From Glaciimonas sp. (lineage in GTDB: Bacteria > Pseudomonadota > Gammaproteobacteria > Burkholderiales > Burkholderiaceae_D), in contig JABBOV010000006.1 in assembly GCA_012927625.1 (NCBI GenBank), positions 124,001-188,000 on the forward strand: a stretch of DNA of 64,000 bases, in the 5' to 3' direction. Every line of letters starts with the position of its first letter. Positions within the stretch are counted from its first letter, which is position 1. Positions 36,489-47,787 of the stretch are shown here, one piece after another. The translations under genes and the position numbers were made by a program. A model generated the notes under the pieces. It saw nothing but the letters and a program-made list of their open reading frames with translations. It searched no databases and had not been told where the DNA came from.

Positions 36489-37890
36489 GATGGTTTCCTT
36501 GCACCAGTTTTCCAGGAACGGCACCGATGGAGCCAGCCCCCATCATGATCACAACATCGCCATCCCGAGAAAAATTCATGATGGCTTGCGGCATGTCATT
36601 GATATCCTCGACAAATACCGGCTCCACTTTGCCTGCAACGCGCATGGCGCGCGCCAATGCACGGCCATCGGCTGCGACAATCGGCGACTCTCCTGCTGCG
36701 TACACCTCAGTCAGCACCAAAGCATCCGCGCTAGACATGACTCGCACGAAATCCTCGAACAGGTCACGTGTGCGCGTGAATCTATGCGGCTGAAAAGCCA
36801 GAACCAGGCGTCGCCCTGGATAAGCGCCGCGGGCTGCCGCGAGTGTTGCCGCCATTTCAGTGGGATGATGGCCATAGTCATCCACCAAAGTGAAGCTGCC
36901 GCTGGATTTTCCCTCGGCGTCAACTAAGGTAATTTCGCCATAACGCGTGAAACGTCGACCTACCCCATTAAATTCCACTAACGCCTTTTGCGTTGCGCTA
37001 TCGGCCACACTCAACTCACGGGCAACAGCAACGGCAGCACAGGCATTTTGGATATTGTGCATACCCGGCTGATTCAGGGTCACCATCATCGGTGCGTAGC
37101 CTTCCTGAAGCACCGTGAATTGCATCTGTTCGCCAACGGCCCTGGCATCAACCGCACGCACTTGGGCATCTTCGTGGAAGCCGTAAGTGACAATCGGCTT
37201 GGAAATGAAGGGCATGATTTCACGTACATTCGGATCGTCAAGACACAACACCGTGACGCCATAAAAAGGCAGGTGCTGGGTAAACTGAATGAAAGCTTGT
37301 TTGAGTTTGGCAAAATCGTGGCCGTATGTCTCCATATGATCAGCGTCGATATTGGTAATGACTTCAATCACCGGCAGCAAATTGAGGAAGGATGCGTCCG
37401 ACTCGTCTGCCTCAACCACGATAAAATCGCCAGCGCCCAGTTTGGCGTTGGCGCCAGCGCTATTCAACCGACCGCCGATGACAAAAGTCGGATCCAGGCC
37501 GCCTTCCGCAAGCACGCTGGCGACCAGACTGGTAGTGGTAGTTTTGCCGTGCGTGCCGGCGATTGCAATACCGCGTTTCAGACGCATTAACTCCGCCAGC
37601 ATCATGGCCCGCGGCACGACTGGAATATTTTTTTGCCGCGCCGCCAGCACTTCCGGGTTATCTGCTTTTACCGCAGTTGAAGTAACGATTACATCGGCGT
37701 GATTGATATTCTCGGCTGCATGGCCCAAGCTGACTTGCGCACCCAGACTCGCCAGGCGCTGCGTGGCCGCGTTACACCCGATATCCGAACCGGTAATGAC
37801 ATATCCGAGATTAAGTAATACCTCGGCAATGCCGCTCATGCCAGAGCCGCCGATGCCTACGAAATGAATGTGTTTTACTTTATGTTTCAT
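36481..37890 (-). CDS. murC: UDP-N-acetylmuramate-L-alanine ligase
   Basis: 469 residues from the ATG at 37890, which overlaps the murG stop as ATGA. Adds L-Ala to UDP-MurNAc. N-terminal [19 protein letters not shown] (UDP binding), P loop [43 protein letters not shown], and [14 protein letters not shown] with the family DYGHHP motif. The protein is intact. The 31 in-frame codons upstream of the chosen start are not MurC-like. Confidence 0.98.
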   Translation of the reverse strand: MKHKVKHIHFVGIGGSGMSGIAEVLLNLGYVITGSDIGCNAATQRLASLGAQVSLGHAAENINHADVIVTSTAVKADNPEVLAARQKNIPVVPRAMMLAELMRLKRGIAIAGTHGKTTTTSLVASVLAEGGLDPTFVIGGRLNSAGANAKLGAGDFIVVEADESDASFLNLLPVIEVITNIDADHMETYGHDFAKLKQAFIQFTQHLPFYGVTVLCLDDPNVREIMPFISKPIVTYGFHEDAQVRAVDARAVGEQMQFTVLQEGYAPMMVTLNQPGMHNIQNACAAVAVARELSVADSATQKALVEFNGVGRRFTRYGEITLVDAEGKSSGSFTLVDDYGHHPTEMAATLAAARGAYPGRRLVLAFQPHRFTRTRDLFEDFVRVMSSADALVLTEVYAAGESPIVAADGRALARAMRVAGKVEPVFVEDINDMPQAIMNFSRDGDVVIMMGAGSIGAVPGKLVQGNHHG

Positions 37891-38972
37891 GTCTTGCTCG
37901 CCAATTCTTCCAATACATCTGCAATCTTTTCGTTTGCATCCCGTCTGCCAACTGCGTAAGCAGCCAGCGCCATCGTCAGACATTCACGACGCGTCAAGGC
38001 TTGCAACAATAAGGATAAATTTTCCGCCGTCATTTCGTCTTGCGGCTGATGGATTGCCGCATGTTGTTGCGCCATCCAACGGGCGTTTGCGCGCTGATGC
38101 GAGGTTGTCGATACGATCAATGGCACCAGTACGCTTGCCACCCCCGCTGCGGTCAGCTCCGACACTGTAATTGCACCGGCACGGCAAATCACCAAGTCGA
38201 CATCGGCGTAGCGGCTCGGCATGTCGTCGATAAAATCTACAACTTCTGCCTGCACTTGCGCCCCGGCATACGCTGCGCGCAATACGTCAACATGTTTTTT
38301 GCCGGACTGGTGAGTGACTATCGGCCGCAAATCAGCCGGGATCAAAGCCAGTGCCGCAGGCAGACAATCGTTCAAGGCTTTTGCCCCCAGACTGCCGCCA
38401 ATTACCAGAATCCTGAGCGGCCCGCTGCGTGCCGCATACCGCTGCTTGGGAACAGGCAAAGCGATGATTTCCTTGCGTACTGGATTGCCTGATACCAAAG
38501 CCTTACTGGCTGCATTGCCAAAATCTGCAGGAAAACCGAACAGCACCCGTTTGGCCATCGGCACCAGCATTTTGTTTGACAACAACAAGGCTGCGTCTGC
38601 ATTCACTAGCGCCAAAGGAATATGACGCGCAGCCGCCATTACGCCGCCCGGTACTGTCGCATACCCCCCCATCCCGATTACCACGTCCGGCTTGCGGCGA
38701 CCGAGGATGCGGTAACAGGATACGAAGCTTGCGAACAGCCTGAATATGCCGCGCAAGCCATGTATTAAACCTTTACCACGCAATCCGGCAAAATTGATGG
38801 TGTCCATCTCGATGCCATACCGGGGCACGATATCGTGCTCCATGCCATGTGCAGTGCCGAGCCAGGATACCTGCCAGCCGCGCGCGCTCATGGTCTCTGC
38901 AATCGCCAGCCCCGGAAAGATGTGCCCGCCAGTGCCTGCAGCCATGATCACCAGTGTTTTCAGATGCGTCAT
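37887..38972 (-). CDS. murG: MurG, UDP-GlcNAc transferase to lipid I (altered acceptor motif)
   Basis: 361 residues from the ATG at 38972 (ATGA overlap with ftsW). Makes lipid II on the cytoplasmic face of the membrane. The donor-side marks are normal: [44 protein letters not shown], and [15 protein letters not shown]. In contrast, the usual HEQN acceptor segment is VNAD here ([18 protein letters not shown]), and the C-terminal segment reads [15 protein letters not shown]. The change is clean, with no frameshift, and the gene occupies the essential murG slot, so I take it as a functional, lineage-specific variant. Confidence 0.95.
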   Translation of the reverse strand: MTHLKTLVIMAAGTGGHIFPGLAIAETMSARGWQVSWLGTAHGMEHDIVPRYGIEMDTINFAGLRGKGLIHGLRGIFRLFASFVSCYRILGRRKPDVVIGMGGYATVPGGVMAAARHIPLALVNADAALLLSNKMLVPMAKRVLFGFPADFGNAASKALVSGNPVRKEIIALPVPKQRYAARSGPLRILVIGGSLGAKALNDCLPAALALIPADLRPIVTHQSGKKHVDVLRAAYAGAQVQAEVVDFIDDMPSRYADVDLVICRAGAITVSELTAAGVASVLVPLIVSTTSHQRANARWMAQQHAAIHQPQDEMTAENLSLLLQALTRRECLTMALAAYAVGRRDANEKIADVLEELASKT

Positions 38973-40183
38973 ATTCTGCCTCCGCGCATCAAAATCCTGT
39001 TCTCGTAATCGATCCGCAGCAAGATTGCCAGACCAATACAATTAATCAGCACACCCGAACCGCCGTAGCTCATGAGCGGTAAAGTTAATCCCTTGGTCGG
39101 CAGCAGGCCGAGATTGACGCCCATATTGATAAAGGTCTGAACACCGATCCAGATGCCGACACCTTTCGCAACCAACCCGGCGAACGTCAAATCAAGCGCA
39201 ATGGCCTGACGCCCGATTTCAAAAGCGCGTTTGATGATCCAGTAGAACATCATCACAACCACCAATACGCCGGCGAAACCGAGTTCTTCACCAATCACTG
39301 CCAGTAAAAAATCGGTATGCGCTTCTGGCAAATAATGCAGTTTCTCAACACTGCCACCGAGGCCGACGCCGAACAACTCGCCGCGCCCAAAAGCAATCAG
39401 CGAATGCGACAATTGATACGCCTTGCCTAATGCGTTTTCTTCCGTCCAGGGATTCAGATAGGCAAAAATCCTTTCGCGCCGCCATGGCGATAGCATAATT
39501 ACCAGACTAAAAATTCCCACCAGCGTGGCACCGATGCCGCTAAACCAAACACCATTAATGCCACCCAGAAACAAAATACCCATTGCGATACAAACGATCA
39601 CGCCAAATGCGCCCAGGTCCGGCTCCAGCAACAATAGCAAACCGACCATTGCCACCGCAGCCGCCATCGGCAGAAAACCTTTTGTCAACTTATGCATGAA
39701 TTGCTGCTTGCGCACCGTGTAATCAGCCGCATACAGCACAACAAACAACTTCATCAATTCGGACGGTTGCAGATTGAAAACCTTGAACGATAGCCAGCGC
39801 TTTGCGCCATTCACGCCTTTGCCCACACCAGGCACCAAAACCAACAACAGCAGAATCAAAGTAGCCGTAAACAAATACGGCGCCCAACGCTGCCAGATGC
39901 TGACCGGCACCCGAAATACGATCAAACTGAAAAACAAGGAAGCGGTAACGAAAATCGCCTGCCGGATCAGGAAATGGTTATTGTTGTAGCTCGCATATTT
40001 GGGCGAATCAGGCAAAGAAATGGAAGCGGAATACACCATCACCATTCCGAACAGCATCAGCAACACCACTACCCAGATCAATGGTTGATCGTATTCCATC
40101 ATTCTGGAGCGCTGCGGCAAGCCACGCATCGGCTCTTTGGAAAATCCGAACCACATCATGATGGCCGGCCAGAAAGGTTTCAT
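38969..40183 (-). CDS. ftsW: FtsW, septal peptidoglycan glycosyltransferase (SEDS family)
   Basis: 404 residues with about ten membrane helices. The SEDS-family signatures include the segment [18 protein letters not shown] near the first third, [38 protein letters not shown], and [18 protein letters not shown] near the C-terminus. It polymerises lipid II together with FtsI at the septum. The N-terminal cytoplasmic tail of about 30 residues is slightly longer than in E. coli. Overlaps murD and murG by 4 bp each. Confidence 0.97.
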   Translation of the reverse strand: MKPFWPAIMMWFGFSKEPMRGLPQRSRMMEYDQPLIWVVVLLMLFGMVMVYSASISLPDSPKYASYNNNHFLIRQAIFVTASLFFSLIVFRVPVSIWQRWAPYLFTATLILLLLVLVPGVGKGVNGAKRWLSFKVFNLQPSELMKLFVVLYAADYTVRKQQFMHKLTKGFLPMAAAVAMVGLLLLLEPDLGAFGVIVCIAMGILFLGGINGVWFSGIGATLVGIFSLVIMLSPWRRERIFAYLNPWTEENALGKAYQLSHSLIAFGRGELFGVGLGGSVEKLHYLPEAHTDFLLAVIGEELGFAGVLVVVMMFYWIIKRAFEIGRQAIALDLTFAGLVAKGVGIWIGVQTFINMGVNLGLLPTKGLTLPLMSYGGSGVLINCIGLAILLRIDYENRILMRGGRI

Positions 40184-41673
40184 GCGCTCACCTCACCGCG
40201 AGACAATCCAACTTCTCTGACCGCATCGATAAACACCTGGGCACGCTGCGCATAATTGGCAAACATATCCAGACTAGCGCAGGCCGGAGACAGCAACACC
40301 GCATCGCCTGGCTGCGCGGCCGCGGCAGCGCGCTGAACCGCTTCCTCCAAACTGGCACAATCGTCGAGGGCAACAGCGGTTGTACTCAAAGCGGCGCGCA
40401 AAGCAGGCGCATCCTTGCCAATCAGGAACACGGCACGGACATGTTTTGCGATTGGCTCAGCCATGCTTGAAAAATCTTGCCCTTTGCCTTCGCCGCCAGC
40501 AATCAATAGCAGCCGGCCACTGTCCTGCTGCGCCCCCAATCCATTTAGGGCCGCCACTGTGGCACCAACATTAGTGCCTTTGCTGTCATCGTAGTAATTG
40601 ACTGCGCCGATCCTGGCAATCAATTCAACCCGGTGCGGCTCGCCCCGGTATTCGCGCACACCATGCAATAGCGCAGCAAGCGGCAAGCCGATCGCCCGGC
40701 ACAATGCGAGTGCAGCGAGCGCATTGAGCGCGTTGTGCTGACCCCGAATATGGAGTGCATCTGTCGGCATCAGGCGGCTAATCACCACAGGCAATGCAAT
40801 GCTGTTTTTTTTCTTGCGGCGTTTCTCGTCCTCTTCGGCAGCAACCGCTACCGCCAACCATTGCACGCCGCGCTCATTCAGCAATCCAAAATCGCCTGCC
40901 CGTGTGGGTGCGCCGACACCAAAAGTTACCGCGGGTGCTTGCGCGTCCATCAAACCCATGACTGTCGCATCATCACGATTCAATACGCACACGGTACCGG
41001 TACCGAATATCCGGGCTTTATCGGCCACATAAGCAGCCATGCTGCCATGCCAGTCCAGGTGATCCTGCGTGATATTCAGTACGGTTGCAGCGTCAGCCTG
41101 CAGGCTGTATGTGGTGTGCAACTGGAAGCTCGACAATTCCAATGCCCATATCTGCGGCAAATCGCCACTGTCGATGGCGTCCCGCAAGACATCCAGTGCA
41201 CACGGGCTGATATTGCCGGCTACACCCACCGTCCAGCCGGCACGTTGACACAATAGGCCAACCAGACTGGTTACCGTGGTTTTACCATTGGTGCCAGTGA
41301 TCGCAATCAGTTTAGGTGCGTAGTTTTTATCCTGACGCAGCTTGGCTAATCCCTGGGCGAAAAACTCGATCTCGCCCCAGAGCGGGATATTCCGGGCTTT
41401 TGCGGCTGCCATGAGCTCCAGCAAGTCGCCCTGCGGCGATAAACCCGGGCTGACAGCGACAAGATCGATATCGATCAAAAGATCAGCTCCGAAAACCACG
41501 CCCCCAATGAATTCCACTGCCGGCAGCGTGTCCCGCAAACTGGCCAGCCGTTGCGGTGCTGCGCGGGTATCGGCAACGCGCAACGACGCGCCGCAACGCT
41601 GCAACCAGCGCGCCATTGCCAAGCCGGACTCTCCCAGCCCCAGAACAAGAACGTGTTTGCCGTCGTAATTCAT
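40180..41673 (-). CDS. murD: UDP-N-acetylmuramoyl-L-alanine-D-glutamate ligase
   Basis: 497 residues from the ATG at 41673, which shares one base with the mraY stop (TAATG). Adds D-Glu. N-terminal [20 protein letters not shown] loop [36 protein letters not shown], and [17 protein letters not shown] near the C-terminus. It is longer than the 438-residue E. coli enzyme, partly because of a charged insertion ([18 protein letters not shown]) between the central and C-terminal domains. Insertions at this position occur in other Burkholderiales MurD proteins. Confidence 0.97.
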   Translation of the reverse strand: MNYDGKHVLVLGLGESGLAMARWLQRCGASLRVADTRAAPQRLASLRDTLPAVEFIGGVVFGADLLIDIDLVAVSPGLSPQGDLLELMAAAKARNIPLWGEIEFFAQGLAKLRQDKNYAPKLIAITGTNGKTTVTSLVGLLCQRAGWTVGVAGNISPCALDVLRDAIDSGDLPQIWALELSSFQLHTTYSLQADAATVLNITQDHLDWHGSMAAYVADKARIFGTGTVCVLNRDDATVMGLMDAQAPAVTFGVGAPTRAGDFGLLNERGVQWLAVAVAAEEDEKRRKKKNSIALPVVISRLMPTDALHIRGQHNALNALAALALCRAIGLPLAALLHGVREYRGEPHRVELIARIGAVNYYDDSKGTNVGATVAALNGLGAQQDSGRLLLIAGGEGKGQDFSSMAEPIAKHVRAVFLIGKDAPALRAALSTTAVALDDCASLEEAVQRAAAAAQPGDAVLLSPACASLDMFANYAQRAQVFIDAVREVGLSRGEVSA

Positions 41674-42842
41674 TAGCGCAACTTTAAAGTGGACAAACCA
41701 AACAACACCAGCATCATCGAGATGATCCAGAACCGCACTACTACCTGGGTTTCTTTCCAACCTTTTTGCTCAAAATGATGATGCAACGGTGCCATCAGCA
41801 AGATCCGGCGACCGGTACCGTAGCGCCGTTTGGTAAACTTGAAATATGCGACCTGCAGCATCACCGACAAAGTTTCCACGACGAAAATTCCGCCCATGAT
41901 GAAGAGCACGATTTCCTGCCGTACGATGACGGCAATCGTGCCCAGCGCTGCACCTAGGGCAAGGGCGCCGACATCGCCCATGAACACTTGCGCAGGATGC
42001 GCGTTATACCAAAGGAAAGCCAAGCCGGCACCTGCCATCGCACCACAGAAGATCAACAACTCACCCGCACCAGGGATATGCGGGATGAACAGATACTTGG
42101 AATAGCTGGCGCTGCCGGTCAGGTAAGCGAATACTCCCAGGGCGGTACCCACCATTACGGTCGGCATGATAGCTAGTCCATCCAGACCGTCGGTCAGATT
42201 TACTGCATTGCTGGTGCCAACAATGACGAAATACGTCAGGGCGATAAAACCCCATACGCCGAGCGGATAACTGATGGTTTTGAAAAACGGCACGATCAAA
42301 TCTGCCTTGGGAGGCAAGTCAAGATTGAACCCCGACTGCACCCAAGCCACAAACAAATCCCAAACCTGGCCGTTGGTGGGTGCCGATACCGAAAACGCCA
42401 GGTACAGCGCCGAGAGGATACCAATCAGGGATTGCCAAAAATACTTTTCTTTCGAGGACATTCCTTTGGGGTCTTTGTAGACCACCTTGCGGTAATCATC
42501 GACCCAGCCGATGGCACCGAAGCCGAGCGTCACTACTAGCACTATCCAAATGAAACGATTGCTTAAATCGGCCCACAACAAAGTGGACACCCCAATCGCA
42601 ATCAGGATCAGCACGCCGCCCATGGTTGGCGTGCCGTTCTTGATCAAGTGCGTTTGCGGACCATCAGTACGCACTGCCTGTCCAACCTTCAACCGAGCCA
42701 GCATGCGTATCACCGGAGGGCCGGCAATCAAGCCGATCGCCAATGAAGTCATGGTCGCGAACACGGCACGAAACGTAATGAAATTGAATACGCGCAGAAA
42801 GCTTACATCCTGCTTAAATAATTCTGCTAGCCAGAGCAACAT
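41673..42842 (-). CDS. mraY: Phospho-MurNAc-pentapeptide transferase MraY
   Basis: 389 residues with about ten membrane helices. Transfers phospho-MurNAc-pentapeptide to undecaprenyl phosphate, giving lipid I. The catalytic acidic motifs WVDDYRKV and [10 protein letters not shown] are present, as is the C-terminal [11 protein letters not shown] with the conserved histidine run. A 1-bp gap separates it from murF and its stop overlaps the murD start. Confidence 0.98.
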   Translation of the reverse strand: MLLWLAELFKQDVSFLRVFNFITFRAVFATMTSLAIGLIAGPPVIRMLARLKVGQAVRTDGPQTHLIKNGTPTMGGVLILIAIGVSTLLWADLSNRFIWIVLVVTLGFGAIGWVDDYRKVVYKDPKGMSSKEKYFWQSLIGILSALYLAFSVSAPTNGQVWDLFVAWVQSGFNLDLPPKADLIVPFFKTISYPLGVWGFIALTYFVIVGTSNAVNLTDGLDGLAIMPTVMVGTALGVFAYLTGSASYSKYLFIPHIPGAGELLIFCGAMAGAGLAFLWYNAHPAQVFMGDVGALALGAALGTIAVIVRQEIVLFIMGGIFVVETLSVMLQVAYFKFTKRRYGTGRRILLMAPLHHHFEQKGWKETQVVVRFWIISMMLVLFGLSTLKLR

Positions 42843-42843
42843 G

Positions 42844-44220
42844 TCAATGGTTCTCTTTTAGTTGTTCTTGTGCAAAATGGTGAACAGTGCGTTCCATTTT
42901 CATGAAACGCGAACCTTTCACCAATACCGTTGCGGCGGGAGTCAGAAGGTCTTCCAGTGCATCGTTCAAAGCTTCAATACTGTCAAAGTGTTTTGCTCCC
43001 GCGCCGAATGCGCGCGTCGTATGACCGGCAATTGCACCGAAAGTCATCACACATTCAATGCCGCTTTCTCGGGAATAGTCGCCGACCTCTTCGTGGAACT
43101 GCCGCCCATCGTTGCCGACTTCTCCCATGTCGCCCAACACCAGCACTCTTGGCGCGGTTGCTTGCGCAAGCACATCAATGGCGGCTCGTACCGAATCGGG
43201 ATTCGCATTATAGGTATCGTCGAGGATGACTGCACCGTTGCGGGCAACTTTGCGCTGGAGGCGGCCATTCACCGGCGCGAATGCAGTCAAACCACGCACT
43301 ATTGCTTCCGTGCCAATGCCGATTGCCAAGGTGCACGCTATCGCCGCCAGCGCATTCCGCACATTGTGCGCACCTGCAGCCGCAAGCGAAATGTTGAAGC
43401 GCTGCTGGCCGAATGCGACAAACAAATCATTACCGAATGCGTTTGACTGGTAAGTGCAAGTTACATCGGCATCGGTGGAAAATCCGAAAGTCATGATTTT
43501 TCTTTGCCCAACGGCGGTGGCATACTCACGCCACAGCGGTGTATGAGGGTCGTCTGCAGGGAATACTGCAATGCCATTGGTTGGCAGGGCAGAAATTACT
43601 GCGCCATTTTCCTTTGCAACCGCCTCCACACTTGTCATGAATTCCTGATGCTCGCGCTGGGCATTGTTTACCAAGCCGAGCGTTGGTTGCGCAATCGATG
43701 CCAGCAGAGCAATTTCACCCGGATGGTTCATGCCCAGCTCAATCACGGCGGCACTGTGCGCAGCCGTCATGCGCAAGAGCGTCAGCGGCACTCCGATATC
43801 ATTGTTGAAGTTGCCGCGCGTGGCCAGGCAATGCTCTGCGCCAAACTGTGCAGCCATGATCGAAGCGATCATTTCCTTGACCGTAGTTTTTCCATTGCTG
43901 CCAGTGACACCGATTACCGGAAAATGGAATTGCCGCCGCCAGTGGCGCGCGATTTCGCCTAGCGCGATGCGCGTATCCGGCACAATCAGTGCTGGGATTG
44001 CCAAACCAGCCGGCAACCGTTCCACGACTACCGCGGATACGCCTTGCGCGACTACCTCTGCAATGAAGTCATGTGCATCAAAATGCTCGCCCCGTAAAGC
44101 AACGAATAGATTGCCGGCACTGGCGCTGCGGCTATCAGTCGTCACTCCGTCAAAAACTGTATCGCCCTTGGCTTGCGCACCCGAAAGCCAGGGTTGTAAC
44201 GCAAATAATGAAGATTTCAT
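42844..44220 (-). CDS. murF: UDP-MurNAc-tripeptide-D-alanyl-D-alanine ligase
   Basis: 458 residues. Adds the D-Ala-D-Ala made by Ddl. N-terminal [21 protein letters not shown] loop [43 protein letters not shown], and LGDMGEVG. Its start shares one base with the murE stop (TGATG). No internal frameshift. Confidence 0.98.
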   Translation of the reverse strand: MKSSLFALQPWLSGAQAKGDTVFDGVTTDSRSASAGNLFVALRGEHFDAHDFIAEVVAQGVSAVVVERLPAGLAIPALIVPDTRIALGEIARHWRRQFHFPVIGVTGSNGKTTVKEMIASIMAAQFGAEHCLATRGNFNNDIGVPLTLLRMTAAHSAAVIELGMNHPGEIALLASIAQPTLGLVNNAQREHQEFMTSVEAVAKENGAVISALPTNGIAVFPADDPHTPLWREYATAVGQRKIMTFGFSTDADVTCTYQSNAFGNDLFVAFGQQRFNISLAAAGAHNVRNALAAIACTLAIGIGTEAIVRGLTAFAPVNGRLQRKVARNGAVILDDTYNANPDSVRAAIDVLAQATAPRVLVLGDMGEVGNDGRQFHEEVGDYSRESGIECVMTFGAIAGHTTRAFGAGAKHFDSIEALNDALEDLLTPAATVLVKGSRFMKMERTVHHFAQEQLKENH

Positions 44221-45746
44221 CAGGCACCCACCTTCATCGTGGCGCGCGCAGCCAGCGCCAAGGCGGCATGATCCGCATCGGAAAACGCCAGTTTCTTGCC
44301 CATCACTTCTTGGTAGGCCTCATGCCCCTTACCGGCTAACAGAACCACATCGTTCTTTGCTGCACGCTTTACTACCCACAAAATTGCAGCGGCGCGATCC
44401 TCGGTAACTTGGTGCATTGTTTTTTCGGCAGCCAGGCCAGCAATAATTTGCTGGATGATTGCAGCAGGATTCTCGCTGCGCGGATTATCGCTGGTGACTA
44501 CCACCTGATCCGCCTGTGCAGAAACTGCACCCATTTGCGCGCGCTTGCCTGGATCGCGATCGCCGCCGCAACCGAACAGACACCATAACTGGCCATGACG
44601 TTGCTGTGTCACCTGGCGCAAAGTCAATAGGGTTTTTTCCAAGGCATCGGGAGTATGAGCGTAATCGATGATAACCAGCGGTGCGTCGTTACCGCCCAGC
44701 TGCTGCATACGCCCCGGTACCGCAATTAACATTTCAACTGCCTGCACCGCAGAACGCCAGGCGGTGCCTTTGGCTAGCAACACACCCAGAACACCGAGGA
44801 TGTTGCTGACATTGAACAAGCCCACCATTTGCGTTCTGATCGGCCCGCTACCAAAAGGCGATTCGACCTGAAACACGGTACCGACATGGCTGGTGCGTAT
44901 GTTAAACGCACTCAAAGTCGAGATGCCTTCAAGCACTGCGCCGGAAACCGTGTATCCGATGAGTGACGTCAGAGCCCTACCCTGCAGGCGCTGGGCTAAC
45001 CGCAATCCCATCGGGTCATCCAGATTGACGATTGCGTGACGCAACCCTACCCAGTCAAATAAAGCGGTTTTAGCCGACTCGTAAGCCGCCATGTCGCCAT
45101 GATAATCAAGATGATCGCGCGTCAGGTTGGTAAATAGAGCCGCATCGAAATGCATGCCCTGCAAACGCCCTTGTTCAAGCCCAATCGACGACGCTTCAAT
45201 CGCCATAGCTTGGGCGCCGGCATCGCGTAATTGCGCCAGCCTGCGTTGCAACATGACTGCATCCGGCGTGGTGTAACCGGTCATGTCGGAGCTGTCGCAG
45301 GTACCACGCTGGTATATGCCGACGCCGAGAGTTCCAATCACCGCCGTGGGCTCGCCCAGACGAGATAAGGAGTTTGCCAGCCATTGCGCGCAGGAAGTCT
45401 TGCCATTGGTGCCGGTCACGGCCACTGTGAACATGGCGGCGTCTGGTTTGTTGTAATACGCGCTGGCAATTTCACCCGCTGTTTTTTTCAAATCGGTTAC
45501 CGCAAGATGAGGTAACAACCATGCCGGATTCCAGTCCCAGGCAGCCGATTCATAGACTACCGCACTCGCACCATTCTGAATCGCCTGCTCAATGAATTGC
45601 CGGCCATCGACAGCGTCACCGGGATAAGCAAAGAACACATCGCCTTTGATGACAGAACGCGAATCGGAATGCAGTTGCGCTGCTGGTGCAATCTGCTGGC
45701 GCAACCAGAAAAGTATCTCAGAAGTTACCAGTTTTGTATTTGGCAT
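44220..45746 (-). CDS. murE: UDP-MurNAc-L-Ala-D-Glu:meso-diaminopimelate ligase
   Basis: 508 residues from the ATG at 45746 (TGATG overlap with ftsI); the codon before it is a GTG, less likely to be used. Adds the third stem residue. The DNPR motif in VVTSDNPRSENPAAII marks a meso-diaminopimelate enzyme, not a lysine enzyme. The P loop is TGTNGKTSCAQWL, and HSDSRSVIKGDVFFAYPG at the N-terminus binds the UDP part. Mpl (12927) shares the same amino-acid preference, which is consistent. Confidence 0.98.
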   Translation of the reverse strand: MPNTKLVTSEILFWLRQQIAPAAQLHSDSRSVIKGDVFFAYPGDAVDGRQFIEQAIQNGASAVVYESAAWDWNPAWLLPHLAVTDLKKTAGEIASAYYNKPDAAMFTVAVTGTNGKTSCAQWLANSLSRLGEPTAVIGTLGVGIYQRGTCDSSDMTGYTTPDAVMLQRRLAQLRDAGAQAMAIEASSIGLEQGRLQGMHFDAALFTNLTRDHLDYHGDMAAYESAKTALFDWVGLRHAIVNLDDPMGLRLAQRLQGRALTSLIGYTVSGAVLEGISTLSAFNIRTSHVGTVFQVESPFGSGPIRTQMVGLFNVSNILGVLGVLLAKGTAWRSAVQAVEMLIAVPGRMQQLGGNDAPLVIIDYAHTPDALEKTLLTLRQVTQQRHGQLWCLFGCGGDRDPGKRAQMGAVSAQADQVVVTSDNPRSENPAAIIQQIIAGLAAEKTMHQVTEDRAAAILWVVKRAAKNDVVLLAGKGHEAYQEVMGKKLAFSDADHAALALAARATMKVGA

Positions 45747-47518
45747 CACATGCTTTCGGTGATGCCATCGGCAGGAATAAAAATATTCGTTACGCTCGAA
45801 TCGGGCCTGACGTTCAAAGCCCGCAAAGCGCTTGCTGCAACGGATGAAAATACCGGGGCTGCAACACCACCGCCGTAATGATTGCCATTAGAAGGTTCAT
45901 CAAGCATTACCGCAATAATGATGCGCGGCGCGGACACGGGAGCAAAACCGACGAACGACGATACGTATTTTTTGACATATTTTCCGTCGACGATTTTATA
46001 CGCGGTTCCGGTCTTTCCAGCTACGCGATAACCAGGTACTTGCGCTTTCGGTGCAGTGCCATTGGGTCCCGCGACCGACTCCAGCATTGCACGCATCTGG
46101 AGTGCAGTTTTTTCAGAGATAATCCTTTGCCCCGGGATTCTACCGTTCGGTTGCCCGGTAATTTTTTCCAGGGACAACGGCACTATCTCGCCATTGCGGG
46201 CAAAAATCATGTATGCATGCGCTAGCTGCATCAGCGAAACCGAAATGCCGTGTCCGTAACTCATGGTTGCTTGCTCGATAGGGCGCCACGACTTGAATGG
46301 CCGCACCCGGCCTGCCGCCCGCCCGGGGAAGCTGAATTTCGGCTGTTGACCGAACCCGACACTAGTAAACATTTCCCACATTTCTTGCGGCGGCATTTGC
46401 AACGCAATCTTAGCAGTGCCGATATTGGAAGATTTTTCGATAATTTGCGCAACACTCAACTCGCCTAGCGAGTGTGCATCGCCAATCGTTGCAGTGCCGA
46501 TGGTCAGCTTTCCAGGTCCGGTCTGGATCATTGTTTCTGGAGTAACGCGCTTGGTTTCCAACGCCAAAGCTACCGTAAACGGCTTCATGGTAGAACCAGG
46601 CTCAAAAGTATCAGTCAAAACCCGGTTGCGCAGTTGTGCACCAGTCAATATCTTGCGATCGTTCGGGTTGTAACTCGGTAAATTCGCCAACGCCAGAATT
46701 TCACCGGTATTGACATCCAGCACCACTATGCCGCCGGCTTTCGCCTTATTCAGCTCGACAGCCGCCTTCAATTGCGAATAGGCGATGTACTGGATTTTGC
46801 TGTCGATGGCAAGCGTCAGATCTTTACCGTCATGCGGTTCGCGAATGGATCCGATATCTTCAACAATCCGGCCCAGGCGATCCCTAATGACGCGACGGCT
46901 TCCTGTTCTGCCAACCAGCGACTTCTGCGATGCGAGTTCCATGCCGTCTTGGCCGATGTCATCAATATTGGTAAAGCCGATAATATGCGCCATCACCTCG
47001 CCCTCTGGATAAAAGCGCTTATATTCCTTGCGGGTCTGAATCCCATCAATACCCAAAGCAAGAATTTTGTCGGTGACTTCCGACTCGACCTGGCGCTGCA
47101 GATAAACAAAACTGCGATCCGAATCCAGTTTTTTACGCAAGTCAGACTCCGTCATATCAAGCAACCCGGCCAATCTGCGCAATTTTTCCACCGGCGCCTG
47201 TAAGACATCCTCAGGGATCGCCCAGACTGCCTTGACCGGGATGCTGGAAGCCAGCACATGCCCGTCGCGATCCGTAATTTTGCCGCGCGTAGCCGGCAAC
47301 TCCAAGGTGCGTTCGTAACGCGACGCACCCTGTTTTTGCAGAAATTCGGTAGACATGCCCTGTAACCAAAATGCGCGGCCGGCCAATGTCAGAAAAGACG
47401 CAAACAAGACGAACAAGACCAATTTCGAGCGCCAGACTGGCAATGACATTTTCAGCAGTGGGCTGGTTAAAAACGGCCTGCCCCGGGCCGCTGCGATACG
47501 ACTGGCCGGGCGGCTCAT
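45746..47518 (-). CDS. ftsI: FtsI, penicillin-binding protein 3 (septal transpeptidase)
   Basis: 590 residues. A short cytoplasmic tail, one membrane helix (about 33-52), the class B PBP pedestal (YERTLELPATRGKITDRDG), and the transpeptidase domain with SxxK in PGSTMKP (Ser near residue 308), SSN in EKSSNIGTAK, and KTGT in VAGKTGTAYK. It cross-links septal murein with FtsW. The ATG overlaps the ftsL stop as ATGA and its stop overlaps murE. Confidence 0.98.
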   Translation of the reverse strand: MSRPASRIAAARGRPFLTSPLLKMSLPVWRSKLVLFVLFASFLTLAGRAFWLQGMSTEFLQKQGASRYERTLELPATRGKITDRDGHVLASSIPVKAVWAIPEDVLQAPVEKLRRLAGLLDMTESDLRKKLDSDRSFVYLQRQVESEVTDKILALGIDGIQTRKEYKRFYPEGEVMAHIIGFTNIDDIGQDGMELASQKSLVGRTGSRRVIRDRLGRIVEDIGSIREPHDGKDLTLAIDSKIQYIAYSQLKAAVELNKAKAGGIVVLDVNTGEILALANLPSYNPNDRKILTGAQLRNRVLTDTFEPGSTMKPFTVALALETKRVTPETMIQTGPGKLTIGTATIGDAHSLGELSVAQIIEKSSNIGTAKIALQMPPQEMWEMFTSVGFGQQPKFSFPGRAAGRVRPFKSWRPIEQATMSYGHGISVSLMQLAHAYMIFARNGEIVPLSLEKITGQPNGRIPGQRIISEKTALQMRAMLESVAGPNGTAPKAQVPGYRVAGKTGTAYKIVDGKYVKKYVSSFVGFAPVSAPRIIIAVMLDEPSNGNHYGGGVAAPVFSSVAASALRALNVRPDSSVTNIFIPADGITESM

Positions 47519-47787
47519 TTGGCCTCCACAGTCAGGTATTGTGTGCTGGCGGCAGTCAATGCAAGCATTTTCAGATCGCGCTTTGCAACCAGTTCGATGC
47601 GCGCATGTTTGCCCAGAGTGGATTGATCAAGTTGCAACTGAGCCCATTGCACATCCAGCAATTTTGACTGGGATTGCGCACGACCCAACTCGACAAACAA
47701 GCGGCGCGCATGATATTGCGCATTCACCAGCGACAATGCGCATACGACCAGAAGGGCTGCGATGATGCCGTTGGTGCGCGCACTCAT
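47515..47787 (-). CDS. ftsL: Cell division protein FtsL
   Basis: 90 residues, bitopic. A membrane helix at about residues 6-24 is followed by a short periplasmic coiled coil with heptad-like hydrophobics ([20 protein letters not shown]). The sequence is weakly conserved, as in all FtsL, but length, topology and position between rsmH and ftsI make the call firm. It overlaps both neighbours by 4 bp. Confidence 0.93.
   Translation of the reverse strand: MSARTNGIIAALLVVCALSLVNAQYHARRLFVELGRAQSQSKLLDVQWAQLQLDQSTLGKHARIELVAKRDLKMLALTAASTQYLTVEAK

Noticed and set aside
40180-41673. Charged insertion in MurD taken as a possible foreign insert
   Set aside because: It is in frame, between domains, and similar variable insertions are known in Burkholderiales MurD.
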